Shown: piece by piece, positions 44,431-52,420 of the stretch
Layout: each line of letters begins with the position of its first letter
How positions within the stretch are numbered: the stretch's first letter is position 1
Source of the DNA: Seohaeicola sp024304985
Lineage (GTDB): Bacteria > Pseudomonadota > Alphaproteobacteria > Rhodobacterales > Rhodobacteraceae
DNA: 64,000 nucleotides
NCBI RefSeq assembly: GCF_028802875.1
Contig: NZ_JARAMP010000016.1
Location: 39,706-103,705 of the forward strand
Reading direction: 5' to 3'
Translations under genes and position numbers: made by a program
Notes under the pieces: model-generated
Seen by the model: the letters and a program-made list of their open reading frames with translations, nothing else
Told to the model about the DNA's origin: nothing
Database searches by the model: none

Positions 44431-45399
44431 ATGACCGACAGATATGACCGCATCCCCGAAATCGCCCTCGACTGGCACCGCGACGGGCGCGGCGCCGTGC
44501 TGGCCACCGTGGTGGAAACATGGGGCTCCGCCCCCCGCCGCGTCGGCAGCCAGCTTGTCATCTCGGGCCGCGGCGAGATCGAAGGCTCCGTCTCGGGCGG
44601 CTGTGTGGAAGGCGCGGTGGTGACCGAGGCGCTTGAGGCATTGGAGCAAGGCACATCCCGCCTGCTGGAATACGGCGTCAGCGATGGCGATGCCTTCGCC
44701 GTGGGGCTGGCCTGCGGTGGCACGATCCGTGTGCTGGTCGAACCCGTCGGCGCGGAACTGACCGAATCCCTGCTGGCCGATCTGACCGCCGCCCGCGCCG
44801 CCCGCCGCGCCGTCGCTTATGTGGCCGACCTTGCCAAAGGCACACGCCACCTCACCACATCGGACCACGCAGACCGCTTCCGCATGGACCGTTCGGGGTT
44901 TGAGGACGACGGCCAGACCTTCGTCGCCATCCACAACCCACCGCTGCGGATGATCGTGGTGGGGGCCGTGCACATCGCTCAAGCCCTTGTGCCCATGGCG
45001 CGGATCGTGGGCTATGATCCGGTGATCGTTGACCCGCGCGATGCCTTCGGAAGCCAGGCCCGTTTTCCCGGCGAAACGATCCTGAACGACTGGCCCGATG
45101 ATGCCATCGCCACACTGGGGCTGGACGCGCGCACCGCACTGGTGCTGCTGACCCATGATCCCAAGCTGGACGATCCCGCGATCGAGGCCGCCATGGCCTC
45201 GGACGTGTTCTATATCGGCGCTCTCGGCTCCAAACGCACCCATGCGTCGCGCGTCGAAAGGCTCACCGCCAAGGGCATCCCGGCGGATCGGATCGCCCGC
45301 ATCCACGGCCCTGTCGGTCTGGACATCGGCGCGGCTGGCCCATCCGAGATTGCCCTGTCGATCCTTGCCGAATGCACGCAGGTCTTGAGGAAAGGATGA
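44431..45399 (+). CDS. XdhC/CoxI family maturation protein
   Basis: A 322-residue protein of the XdhC/CoxI family (CoxF- or CoxI-like), which binds molybdenum cofactor and helps insert or sulfurate it. The segments GRGAVLATVVETWGSAPRRVGSQLVIS, GSVSGGCVEGAVV (conserved SGGCVE, about residue 52) and YIGALGSKRTHASRV near the end are typical. Rossmann motif HIAQALVPMARIVGY sits near residue 185. ATG 44431 follows AGGGAGGGACCCGAT. The end overlaps the next gene by four bases. Confidence 0.91.
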   Translation: MTDRYDRIPEIALDWHRDGRGAVLATVVETWGSAPRRVGSQLVISGRGEIEGSVSGGCVEGAVVTEALEALEQGTSRLLEYGVSDGDAFAVGLACGGTIRVLVEPVGAELTESLLADLTAARAARRAVAYVADLAKGTRHLTTSDHADRFRMDRSGFEDDGQTFVAIHNPPLRMIVVGAVHIAQALVPMARIVGYDPVIVDPRDAFGSQARFPGETILNDWPDDAIATLGLDARTALVLLTHDPKLDDPAIEAAMASDVFYIGALGSKRTHASRVERLTAKGIPADRIARIHGPVGLDIGAAGPSEIALSILAECTQVLRKG

Positions 45400-46427
45400 A
45401 ATTCGGACCCATCCCCGTGGCGCAGGCGACAGGCGCGATCCTGGCCCATTCCGTCGATCTGGGCGGCAAGCGGCTGCGCAAGGGCGTGACACTTGAGGCG
45501 GGCCATGTGACCGCGCTGACGGCGGCGGGGCATGAGACGGTGATCGTCGCACGGCTGGATCCCGGCGATGTGCATGAAAACGACGCGGCGGCGACGCTGG
45601 CCTCGGCCCTCGTGCCAGATCCGGCGGCGGCGGGGCTGCGCCTGACAGCGCCCTTCACCGGCCGGGTGAACCTCATGGCCGAAGGACCGGGTGTTGCGGT
45701 CATGGATGTCGCAGCGCTGACCGCGCTCAACGCGGTCGATCCGATGATCACGCTGGCGACCGTGCCGCCCTTTCACCAGATGGGGCCGGGCGGCATGGTG
45801 GCCACGGTCAAGATCATCTCCTACGGCGTGGCCCGCGCCGATCTTGAGCGCGCCTGCACCTTGGGCGCGGGCGCGATCCGGCTGGCACAGCCGCAACTGC
45901 GCACTGCGACCCTCATCATCACCGACATCGCAGGCGGTCTGGCCAGCACCGAGGAGCAGGCGCCCGACAAGGGCCGCGCGGCCATCGAGTCGCGTCTGGC
46001 TGCCCTGGACATGGTGCTGGACCGGGTCGTCACGGTGCCGCATCGCAGCGAAGAACTGGCCGATGCCATCGCGGGTGCCCAGAGCGATCTGGTGCTGATC
46101 CTGACCGGGTCCGCCACATCGGACATGGATGATGTGGGCCCCGCCGCCCTGCGCCGTGCCGGCGGGCAGGTGGAACGCTTCGGCATGCCGGTTGATCCGG
46201 GCAACCTTCTGTTTCTGGGCGCGCGCGACGGACGCCCCGTGATCGGCCTGCCGGGCTGCGCGCGCTCTCCTGCGCTGAACGGGGCGGATTGGGTCCTGTC
46301 GCGCATCGCCTGCGGTCTCACGGTCACGGCGGCGGATATCGCCGCCATGGGAATCGGCGGCCTGCTCAAGGAAATCCCCTCGCGTCCCATGCCGCGTGCA
46401 GGGCGGGGCGACAGAAAACCGGCCTGA
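45396..46427 (+). CDS. Molybdopterin-binding protein (MoeA/MogA-like domain)
   Basis: A 343-residue protein with a MoCF/MPT-binding-like fold: the region ITDIAGGLASTEEQ, GAQSDLVLILTGSATSDMDDVGPAAL and VDPGNLLFLGARDGRPVIGLPGCARSPALNG (LPG motif) is typical. Many alphaproteobacterial relatives carry a C-terminal MobA-like nucleotidyltransferase domain; here it is missing. A role in molybdenum cofactor handling for the downstream CODH is inferred. ATG overlaps the XdhC-like stop (ATGA). Confidence 0.86.
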   Translation: MKFGPIPVAQATGAILAHSVDLGGKRLRKGVTLEAGHVTALTAAGHETVIVARLDPGDVHENDAAATLASALVPDPAAAGLRLTAPFTGRVNLMAEGPGVAVMDVAALTALNAVDPMITLATVPPFHQMGPGGMVATVKIISYGVARADLERACTLGAGAIRLAQPQLRTATLIITDIAGGLASTEEQAPDKGRAAIESRLAALDMVLDRVVTVPHRSEELADAIAGAQSDLVLILTGSATSDMDDVGPAALRRAGGQVERFGMPVDPGNLLFLGARDGRPVIGLPGCARSPALNGADWVLSRIACGLTVTAADIAAMGIGGLLKEIPSRPMPRAGRGDRKPA

Positions 46428-46586
46428 TGATCACGCTCCGGACCATGCGGCGGGTTCGTTTGATGCGTGACAAAGGCATGGCAAGTCACTTCCTTGCGAG
46501 ACGCGACAAAATTCATGCTTCTCATATCGCCGGGGGCATGTTTAGGTATCTATCGTGGACGACATAAAATCTCTGGGAGGAGCGTC

Positions 46587-47072
46587 ATGGTACAGGTCAA
46601 AATGACCGTGAACGGCAAGGCCGCATCGGGCGATGTGGAAGGCCGGACATTGCTGGTTCAATTTTTGCGCGAAAATCTGCATCTGACAGGCACGCATGTG
46701 GGCTGCGACACGTCGCAGTGCGGCGCTTGCGTCGTGCATGTGAACGGCACCGCCGTGAAGGCCTGCACCATGCTGGCCGCCGAGGCCGAAGGGGCCGAGG
46801 TCGTGACCATCGAAGGCGTGGCCAATGCGGATGGCTCGCTCAATACCGTGCAGCAGGCGTTTCAGGATCACCACGGGCTTCAGTGCGGTTTCTGCACCCC
46901 GGGCATGGTGATGACGGCAACGGCGCTGCTCAAGGAAAACCCCAATCCGACCGAGGCGGAAATCCGCGACTATCTGGAAGGCAATATCTGCCGCTGCACC
47001 GGCTATCATAACATCGTCAAGGCGATCATGGCCGCAGCAGGGCAGGACGTCAGCCGCATCGCGGCCGAATAA
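46587..47072 (+). CDS. coxS: Carbon monoxide dehydrogenase (form II-type) small, [2Fe-2S] subunit
   Basis: A 161-residue iron-sulfur subunit of the xanthine oxidase family. It has the plant-type ferredoxin motif CDTSQCGACVVHVNG (about residues 42-56, with a further Cys in ACTML) and the C-terminal cluster motif LQCGFCTPGM, CRCTGYHN (about 100-140). ATG 46587 follows GGGAGGAGCGTC. It begins the order S-L-M typical of form II CODH operons. Confidence 0.95.
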   Translation: MVQVKMTVNGKAASGDVEGRTLLVQFLRENLHLTGTHVGCDTSQCGACVVHVNGTAVKACTMLAAEAEGAEVVTIEGVANADGSLNTVQQAFQDHHGLQCGFCTPGMVMTATALLKENPNPTEAEIRDYLEGNICRCTGYHNIVKAIMAAAGQDVSRIAAE

Positions 47073-47176
47073 GATCGAGGGATGCGCCCAAGCGGCGCTA
47101 TCTTCGCATTACCTAGGATCATGAAGAATGCGCGTCCGAGGAGGGAAGCCATTCTTTACTCAGGGAGAGGAATACC

Positions 47177-49543
47177 ATGCCCAAGGATCATGGAATTGGC
47201 GCCAGCCCGAAGCGGCGCGAGGACCTGCGGTTTCTGACCGGAAACGGCAATTATACGGATGACATCAACCTCTACGGACAGACCTATGTGCATTTCCTGC
47301 GCTCGGATGTGGCGCATGGACGGCTGAACAAGGTCGATACCGCGGCTGCGGCGGCGATGCCCGGCGTGGTGCGGATCTTCACAGGCGCCGATTTCGCCGG
47401 TGTGGGCGGTCTGCCCTGCGGCTGGCAGGTCACCGACAAGCACGGCCAGCCGATGCAGGAACCCGGCCATCCGGTTCTGGCACAGGGTAAGGTCCGCCAT
47501 GTGGGCGATCCCATCGCCGCCATCGTGGCCGAAACCTATGAGCAGGCCCGCGACGCGGCCGAGGCCATCGTGCTGGACATCGAGGAACTGCCCGCCGTCA
47601 TCGACATGAAGGCCGCCGTCAAGGATGGCGCGCCCAAGGTGCATGACGAGCTGACCTCGAACCTCTGCTATGACTGGGGTTTCGTCGAAGAAAACAAGGC
47701 CGCCGTGGACGAGGCGTTCAAGTCCGCCGCCCATGTCACCACGCTGGAACTGGTGAACAACCGCCTTGTCGCCAACCCGATGGAACCGCGCGTGGCGGTG
47801 GGCGATTACAACCGCTCGACCGATGAATCCACCCTCTACACCACCTCGCAGAACCCGCATGTGATCCGCCTGCTGATGGGCGCCTTCGTGCTGGGCATCC
47901 CCGAACACAAGCTGCGCGTCGTGGCGCCCGATGTGGGCGGCGGTTTCGGCACCAAGATCTTCCACTACGCCGAAGAGGCCTTCTGCACCTTTGCAGCCCG
48001 TCAGTTGAAGCGCCCCGTCAAATGGACCTCGACCCGGTCCGAGGCCTTCATGTCCGATGCCCATGGGCGCGACCACGTGACCAAGATCGAACTGGCGCTG
48101 GACAAGGACAACAACTTCACCGCGCTGCGCACCGAAACCTATGCGAATATGGGGGCCTATCTCTCGACCTTCGCACCCTCGGTGCCGACATGGCTGCACG
48201 GCACGCTGATGGCGGGCAACTACCGCACCCCGCTCATCTATGTGAACGTGAAGGCCGTGTTCACCAACACCGTGCCGGTTGACGCCTATCGCGGCGCGGG
48301 CCGCCCCGAGGCGACCTATCAGCTGGAGCGTGTCATCGACAAGGCCGCGCGCGAATTGGGCGTGGACCCGATCAAGCTGCGCCGGCAGAACTTCATCACG
48401 CAATTCCCCTATGCCACCCCTGTGGCGGTGGAATATGACACCGGCGATTACGTCGCGACGATGGACAAGCTCGAACAGATCGCCGATCTGTCCGGCTTTG
48501 CCGCGCGCCGCAAGGCGTCCGAGGCCAAGGGCAAACTCCGCGGTCTGGGCGTCAACTGCTATATCGAGGCTTGCGGCATCGCACCCTCGAACCTCGTCGG
48601 CCAACTGGGTGCCCGTGCTGGGCTCTACGAAAGCGCCACGGTCCGCGTGAACGCCACCGGCTCCATCTCGGTCATGACCGGCAGCCATAGCCACGGGCAG
48701 GGGCACGAGACCGCCTTCCCGCAGGTGATCGCGGAAATGCTGGGCATCGACGAGTCGATGATCGAAATCGTCCATGGCGACACCGCCAAGGGCCCGATGG
48801 GCATGGGCACCTATGGCTCGCGCTCCCTCGCCGTGGGCGGCAGCGCCATGGTCCGCGCGACCGAGAAGATCATCAACAAGGCCAAGAAGATCGCCGCCCA
48901 TCTCATGGAAGCCTCGGACGCGGATATCGAGGTCAAGGACGGCAAGTTCCACGTCGCCGGCACCGACAAATCCGTCGCCTGGGGCGATGTGACGCTCGCG
49001 GCTTACGTGCCTCACAACTACCCGCTCGAAGATATCGAACCGGGGCTTGAGGAAACCGCCTTCTACGATCCCTCGAACTTCACCTACCCCTCGGGCGCCT
49101 ATTGCTGCGAGGTCGAGGTGGACCCCGACACCGGCCGGGTCACCATCGAACGGTTCAGCGCGGCGGATGATTTCGGCAACATCATCAACCCGATGATCGT
49201 GTCGGGCCAGGTGCATGGCGGGATCGGGCAGGGCATCGGTCAGGCTCTGCTGGAAGGCTGCGTCTATGACGACAACGGCCAACTTCTGACAGGTTCCTAC
49301 ATGGACTACGCCATGCCGCGCGCCTCGGACGTGCCCTTCTACACGGTGGATCACTCCTGCGTCACGCCCTGCACGCACAACCCCCTTGGCGTGAAAGGCT
49401 GCGGCGAGGCCGGGGCCATCGGGTCACCCCCCGCTGTCGTGAATGCCGTGATCGACGCGCTGCATTCCGCGGGCAAGACCCACGTCACCCATATCGACAT
49501 GCCGCTCTCGCCCAACCGGGTGTGGGCCGCGATGAACGCGTAA
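47177..49543 (+). CDS. coxL: Carbon monoxide dehydrogenase large subunit, form II (AYRGAGR)
   Basis: Molybdenum-binding subunit of 788 residues. The active-site loop reads AYRGAGR (about residues 370-376), the form II signature; form I enzymes proven to oxidise CO carry AYxCSFR with a Cys bound to copper. The family motifs GGGFGTKIF, GSHSHGQGHETAF and GEAGAIGSPPAVVNA, with the late catalytic Glu (KGCGEAGA), are present. Oxidation of CO by form II enzymes is debated, so a xanthine-oxidase-like substrate is possible. Start ATG follows GGGAGAGGAATACC. Confidence 0.95.
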   Translation: MPKDHGIGASPKRREDLRFLTGNGNYTDDINLYGQTYVHFLRSDVAHGRLNKVDTAAAAAMPGVVRIFTGADFAGVGGLPCGWQVTDKHGQPMQEPGHPVLAQGKVRHVGDPIAAIVAETYEQARDAAEAIVLDIEELPAVIDMKAAVKDGAPKVHDELTSNLCYDWGFVEENKAAVDEAFKSAAHVTTLELVNNRLVANPMEPRVAVGDYNRSTDESTLYTTSQNPHVIRLLMGAFVLGIPEHKLRVVAPDVGGGFGTKIFHYAEEAFCTFAARQLKRPVKWTSTRSEAFMSDAHGRDHVTKIELALDKDNNFTALRTETYANMGAYLSTFAPSVPTWLHGTLMAGNYRTPLIYVNVKAVFTNTVPVDAYRGAGRPEATYQLERVIDKAARELGVDPIKLRRQNFITQFPYATPVAVEYDTGDYVATMDKLEQIADLSGFAARRKASEAKGKLRGLGVNCYIEACGIAPSNLVGQLGARAGLYESATVRVNATGSISVMTGSHSHGQGHETAFPQVIAEMLGIDESMIEIVHGDTAKGPMGMGTYGSRSLAVGGSAMVRATEKIINKAKKIAAHLMEASDADIEVKDGKFHVAGTDKSVAWGDVTLAAYVPHNYPLEDIEPGLEETAFYDPSNFTYPSGAYCCEVEVDPDTGRVTIERFSAADDFGNIINPMIVSGQVHGGIGQGIGQALLEGCVYDDNGQLLTGSYMDYAMPRASDVPFYTVDHSCVTPCTHNPLGVKGCGEAGAIGSPPAVVNAVIDALHSAGKTHVTHIDMPLSPNRVWAAMNA

Positions 49544-49555
49544 GGAGAAGCCATC

Positions 49556-50347
49556 ATGTATAACTTCGAGTTTGTCCGCCCCACGACGATCGCGGATGCG
49601 GTGGCGGCTTTGGGCCATGAAGGCGCGCAGGCGCTGGGCGGGGGGCAGACCCTCCTTCCCACCATGAAGCAGCGTCTGGCCAGCCCCGAAAAACTGGTCA
49701 GCCTGACCGGCATCGCCGAGATGCAGGGCGTCTGCATCTCCGACGACGGCCATCTGTGCATCGGGGGGGCCACCCCCCATGCCGTGGTGGCGCGAGAGGC
49801 CGCCAAGCACTACCCCGCCCTCGCGGGCCTCGCCTCGCATATCGGTGATCCGGCGGTGCGCAACCGGGGCACCATCGGCGGCAGCCTCGCCAATAACGAC
49901 CCCTCCGCCTGCTACCCCTCCGCAGCGCTGGGATCGGGCGCGGTGATCGTCACCAACACGCGGCGCATTGCGGCGGATGACTACTTCCAGGGCATGTTCA
50001 CCACAGCCCTGCAAGATGGCGAGATCATCACCGAAGTCCGCTTCCCGGTGCCGGAAAAAGCCAGCTACCAGAAGTTCGAACAACCCGCCTCCCGCTTCGC
50101 GCTGGTCGGCGTGTTCGTCGCCAAATACGCAGACGGCGTGCGCGTGGCGGTCACGGGTGCCTCCGAGGAAGGCGTCTTCCGCTGGTCCGAGGCCGAAACG
50201 GCACTGTCCAAATCCTTCACCGCCGACGCGCTGAACGGCCTGACCGTCCCCGCCGACGGCATGATCGGCGATTTGCACGGCTCGAAAGAGTATCGCGCCC
50301 ATCTGGTCGGCGTCATGACCAAACGCGCGGTCGCCGCTGCGGCGTGA
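49556..50347 (+). CDS. coxM: Carbon monoxide dehydrogenase medium, FAD subunit
   Basis: FAD-binding subunit of 263 residues. FAD motifs ALGGGQTLLPTMKQRLA (about residue 28) and NRGTIGGSLANNDPS (about 103) are present. Starts 12 bases after coxL with GGAGAAGCC upstream. The last 45 bases are repeated downstream with three changes, all synonymous, as part of a tandem duplication. Confidence 0.94.
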   Translation: MYNFEFVRPTTIADAVAALGHEGAQALGGGQTLLPTMKQRLASPEKLVSLTGIAEMQGVCISDDGHLCIGGATPHAVVAREAAKHYPALAGLASHIGDPAVRNRGTIGGSLANNDPSACYPSAALGSGAVIVTNTRRIAADDYFQGMFTTALQDGEIITEVRFPVPEKASYQKFEQPASRFALVGVFVAKYADGVRVAVTGASEEGVFRWSEAETALSKSFTADALNGLTVPADGMIGDLHGSKEYRAHLVGVMTKRAVAAAA

Positions 50348-50370
50348 TCCGGGTGTGACGGAATGAGAAA

Positions 50371-50401
50371 CGCCCCTGCGGGAAACCGCGGGGGCTTTTT
50401 T
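50371..50401 (+). terminator. Rho-independent terminator downstream of coxM
   Basis: GCCCCTGCGG (50371-50380), loop GAAA, CCGCGGGGGC (50385-50394), then a T-run from 50395. A GNRA-type loop and T-run make it a strong intrinsic terminator. Confidence 0.92.
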
Positions 50402-50410
50402 ATCCTTAAT

Positions 50411-50487
50411 CCGTAGGGTGCGTGCTCGCACGCACCACGTCCCCCCTCCGCGTCAATAAATGGTGCGTGCTCGCACGCACCCTACGG
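50411..50487. repeat. Cloverleaf inverted repeat 1
   Basis: CCGTAGGGTGCGTGC (50411 on) and GCACGCACCCTACGG (ending 50487) close an outer stem. Each arm also folds by itself: GGTGCGTGC-TC-GCACGCACC. The 23-base centre reads mainly C/T then CGTCAATAAA. This looks like a REP-like structural element. Confidence 0.85.
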
Positions 50488-50560
50488 ATCGCTGGTCGGG
50501 GTCATGACCAAACGCGCGGTCGCCGCCGCAGCGTGATCCGGGTGTGAAGGAATGAGAACC

Positions 50561-50590
50561 GCCCCCGCGGGAAACCGCGGGGACGTTTTT
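50561..50590 (+). terminator. Duplicated terminator copy
   Basis: GCCCCCGCGG-gaaa-CCGCGGGGaCG followed by TTTTT (50586-50590). It is the duplicate of the terminator after coxM, with a few substitutions that largely keep the stem. Confidence 0.85.
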
Positions 50591-50599
50591 ATATGTAAC

Positions 50600-50677
50600 C
50601 CGTAGGGTGCGTGCTCGCACGCACCACCACCCCCCCTCCGCGTCAACAAACGGTGCGTGCAAGCACGCACCCTACGG
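50600..50677. repeat. Cloverleaf inverted repeat 2
   Basis: Second copy of the cloverleaf: CCGTAGGGTGCGTGC at 50600, and GCACGCACCCTACGG ending at 50677. The right inner hairpin loop is AA instead of TC (GGTGCGTGCAAGCACGCACC), still fully paired, indicating that the structure is conserved under change. Confidence 0.85.
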
Positions 50678-50820
50678 CTCGCTGGCATTTCCCGTTGTAA
50701 AGCCCCACGTCACCCCAAACCCTTACCACCCCCTCAACCTTCGCTAAAAGGTGGTAAACACGCCCGCGTAAACCATTGAAAACGCACATACCGAAAAATG
50801 TCCCACGATGGGACAGACAA

Positions 50821-50861
50821 AGAAAAACCGCCCCGGCGTCGCAAGACGGGGGCGGTTTCTT
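50821..50861 (-). terminator. Rho-independent terminator downstream of infC
   Basis: AACCGCCCC (50826-50834) pairs with GGGGCGGTT (50849-50857). On the minus strand the stem is followed by TTTTTCT, giving an intrinsic terminator 20 bases after the infC stop. The plus strand also has TTTCTTT after the stem, so it may work both ways. Confidence 0.88.
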
Positions 50862-50880
50862 TCGTCCAAATCAGGCTGGA

Positions 50881-51426
50881 TTATTTCGGCAGAGGTCCGA
50901 TCAGCATGATCATCTGGCGGCCTTCCATCTTGGGGAAGTTCTCGACCTTGCCCACATCCTTGGTATCCTCGGCGACCCGCTCCAGCAGCTCGCGCCCAAG
51001 GTTCTGGTGCGCCATCTCGCGGCCCCGGAAGCGCAGGGTGATCTTCACCTTGTCGCCTTCCTCAAGGAACTTGAAGACCGACCGCATCTTGACCTCATAG
51101 TCATGCTTGTCGGTGTTCGGACGGAATTTGATTTCCTTGATCTCGATGATCTTCTGCTTCTTGCGCGCCTCGGACTCGCGCTTCTGCGTCTCATACTTGT
51201 ACTTGCCGAAGTCCATGATCTTGCAGACCGGCGGCACGGCATTGGGAGAGATCTCGACCAGATCGAGGCCCGCTTCCTCGGCCATGACAAGGGCCCGCTC
51301 GGGCGTGATGACGCCGACGTTCTCGCCATCTGCGCCGATCAGCCGGATTTCGGGGGCGCGGATGCGTTCGTTGATGCGGGGGCCTGTTTCGCGCTGCGGG
51401 GGCGCGTTATGCGGTCTGCGGGCTAT
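50881..51426 (-). CDS. infC: Translation initiation factor IF-3 with AUA start codon
   Basis: The protein has 181 residues: N-terminal domain (RINERIRAPEIRLIGADGEN), linker, and C-terminal domain with KIIEIKEIKFRPNTDKHDYEVK and GDKVKITLRFRGREM. The ATG at 51285 would delete the first 47 residues. The full N-terminus begins at ATA (51426-51424), which has AAGGA eight bases upstream; the frame has no ATG/GTG/TTG before a stop at 51471-51469. An ATC at 51435 is too close to AAGGA. IF-3 genes typically use rare starts (AUU in E. coli) for autoregulation, because IF-3 rejects non-canonical start codons. A terminator follows. Confidence 0.95.
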   Translation of the reverse strand: MARRPHNAPPQRETGPRINERIRAPEIRLIGADGENVGVITPERALVMAEEAGLDLVEISPNAVPPVCKIMDFGKYKYETQKRESEARKKQKIIEIKEIKFRPNTDKHDYEVKMRSVFKFLEEGDKVKITLRFRGREMAHQNLGRELLERVAEDTKDVGKVENFPKMEGRQMIMLIGPLPK

Positions 51427-51501
51427 GGTGGTGATCCTTCGATTGTTGGCATATTTCGAGGCCGCAACCTAACCTTGGGCGGGGCTTACTTCAAGCGGCA
51501 A

Positions 51502-51521
51502 ATCGGCAGATACCTGCCGAT
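51502..51521. other. Inverted repeat in the infC/helical-protein divergent region
   Basis: ATCGGCAG (51502-51509) and CTGCCGAT (51514-51521) form an 8-bp stem with a 4-base centre in the 205-base divergent spacer. It may be an operator or an RNA hairpin upstream of infC; no partner is suggested. Confidence 0.4.
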
Positions 51522-51631
51522 CTGATGGCGATCCGGTTGTCTCGCCGACCCCGCATCCTCATCTGACGGCCTGTTGCGTGTCAGACCCTTGGTCTGCCGC
51601 GTCTTGGAGTCATGATGAAGGACTGAATGTG

Positions 51632-52324
51632 ATGAACAAAGTGATCCTGCCTGTCGCCGTGCTGGCCATCGGTGCTGCTGGCTATCTGTTCTGGGCGAAC
51701 CAGACCAATGATGTGCCAGCGGTTGAGGTCACGGCCCCGCAAGCGCCGACCCAGACGACTGAAGAGGCGGTTGATGAGGCGGTTGACGCGACCCAGGATG
51801 CGGCGGACAGCACGGCCCGCACCATCGAGGAGACCGTTCAGGACGCAACCGAAACGGCGCGTGACGCGGCGGATGCCGCCTCGGACACCGCTCGTGCGCT
51901 GGCGGATGATGCGGCCGAGGCTGTGGACAGCGCCGTACAGTCGGCAACTGCCGCCGCCGATACCGCCGCCGATGCCACACGCGACGCCGTGAACGCGGCA
52001 ACCCAGACCGCGCGCGAGGCGCTGCAATCGGCCATTGATGCGGCACCCGCCGATGACACAGCATCCACGGATACGACTTCTGGCACCACGGCCCAGAGCG
52101 CTGTGGCCAGTCTTGCCGCCGCCACCGGCATGACCGCCGCCGAGGCCGATGCCGCGCTGACGGTCGAGGGGTTCGACTTTGACCGTGCCGTGACCCTGAT
52201 CCAAGCTTCGGATCTGGGTGACCTGCGCAAGACCCTGTTGACGACCGGGATTGAGCAGGCCCAGGGCAATCCCGAATTGCTGCGCATCGCGCTGGACCAG
52301 ACCCGCAGCGCGCTGGGGATGTGA
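51632..52324 (+). CDS. Membrane-anchored helical repeat protein (apolipoprotein/LEA-like)
   Basis: I do not recognise a named family. The 230-residue protein has one N-terminal membrane segment (VILPVAVLAIGAAGYLFWA), then about 110 residues of Ala/Asp/Thr/Glu-rich helix repeats such as TARTIEETVQDATETARDAADAASDTARA, split into 11-residue-like periods, similar in feel to LEA or apolipoprotein A helices. The final ~70 residues (GMTAAEADAALTVEGFDFDRAVTLIQ) look like a separate folded module. A periplasmic, envelope-bound role is likely. A strong terminator follows. Confidence 0.75.
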   Translation: MNKVILPVAVLAIGAAGYLFWANQTNDVPAVEVTAPQAPTQTTEEAVDEAVDATQDAADSTARTIEETVQDATETARDAADAASDTARALADDAAEAVDSAVQSATAAADTAADATRDAVNAATQTAREALQSAIDAAPADDTASTDTTSGTTAQSAVASLAAATGMTAAEADAALTVEGFDFDRAVTLIQASDLGDLRKTLLTTGIEQAQGNPELLRIALDQTRSALGM

Positions 52325-52356
52325 CCCGGATCTTGATGCGGTGACATCAAAAAGCG

Positions 52357-52390
52357 AAGGCCGCGCAAGCAACCCTCGCGCGGCCTTTTG
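52357..52390 (+). terminator. Rho-independent terminator
   Basis: AAGGCCGCGC (52357-52366) pairs with GCGCGGCCTT (52378-52387) around an 11-base loop and is followed by TTTT. It ends the helical repeat gene 33 bases after the stop; the convergent fpr gene ends at 52421. Confidence 0.88.
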
Positions 52391-52420
52391 CATGGCGGGT
52401 GTCCGGATGCGGCGCTGCGA

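Larger units (their letters stand above)
50303..50681. repeat. Tandem duplication (~189 bp units) copying the coxM 3' end, terminator and cloverleaf repeat
   Basis: Unit 1 (about 50303-50491) and unit 2 (about 50492-50681) are offset by 189-190 bases. Each holds the coxM 3' coding end (LVGVMTKRAVAAAA and stop), a rho-independent terminator and a cloverleaf repeat. In unit 2 the coding remnant differs from coxM only at GGC/GGG, GCT/GCC and GCG/GCA, all silent. The flanking microhomology TCGCTGG is at both right ends. This is the only gene-free stretch over 300 bases (50348-50880). Confidence 0.9.

Noticed and set aside
47156..49378. 740-residue minus-strand frame opposite coxL
   Set aside because: Antisense shadow of a gene with strong third-position GC bias; no motif seen.
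50453..50662. Short minus-strand frames repeated in the tandem duplication
   Set aside because: They are translations of the terminator and cloverleaf repeat, and their apparent repeat comes from the DNA duplication.
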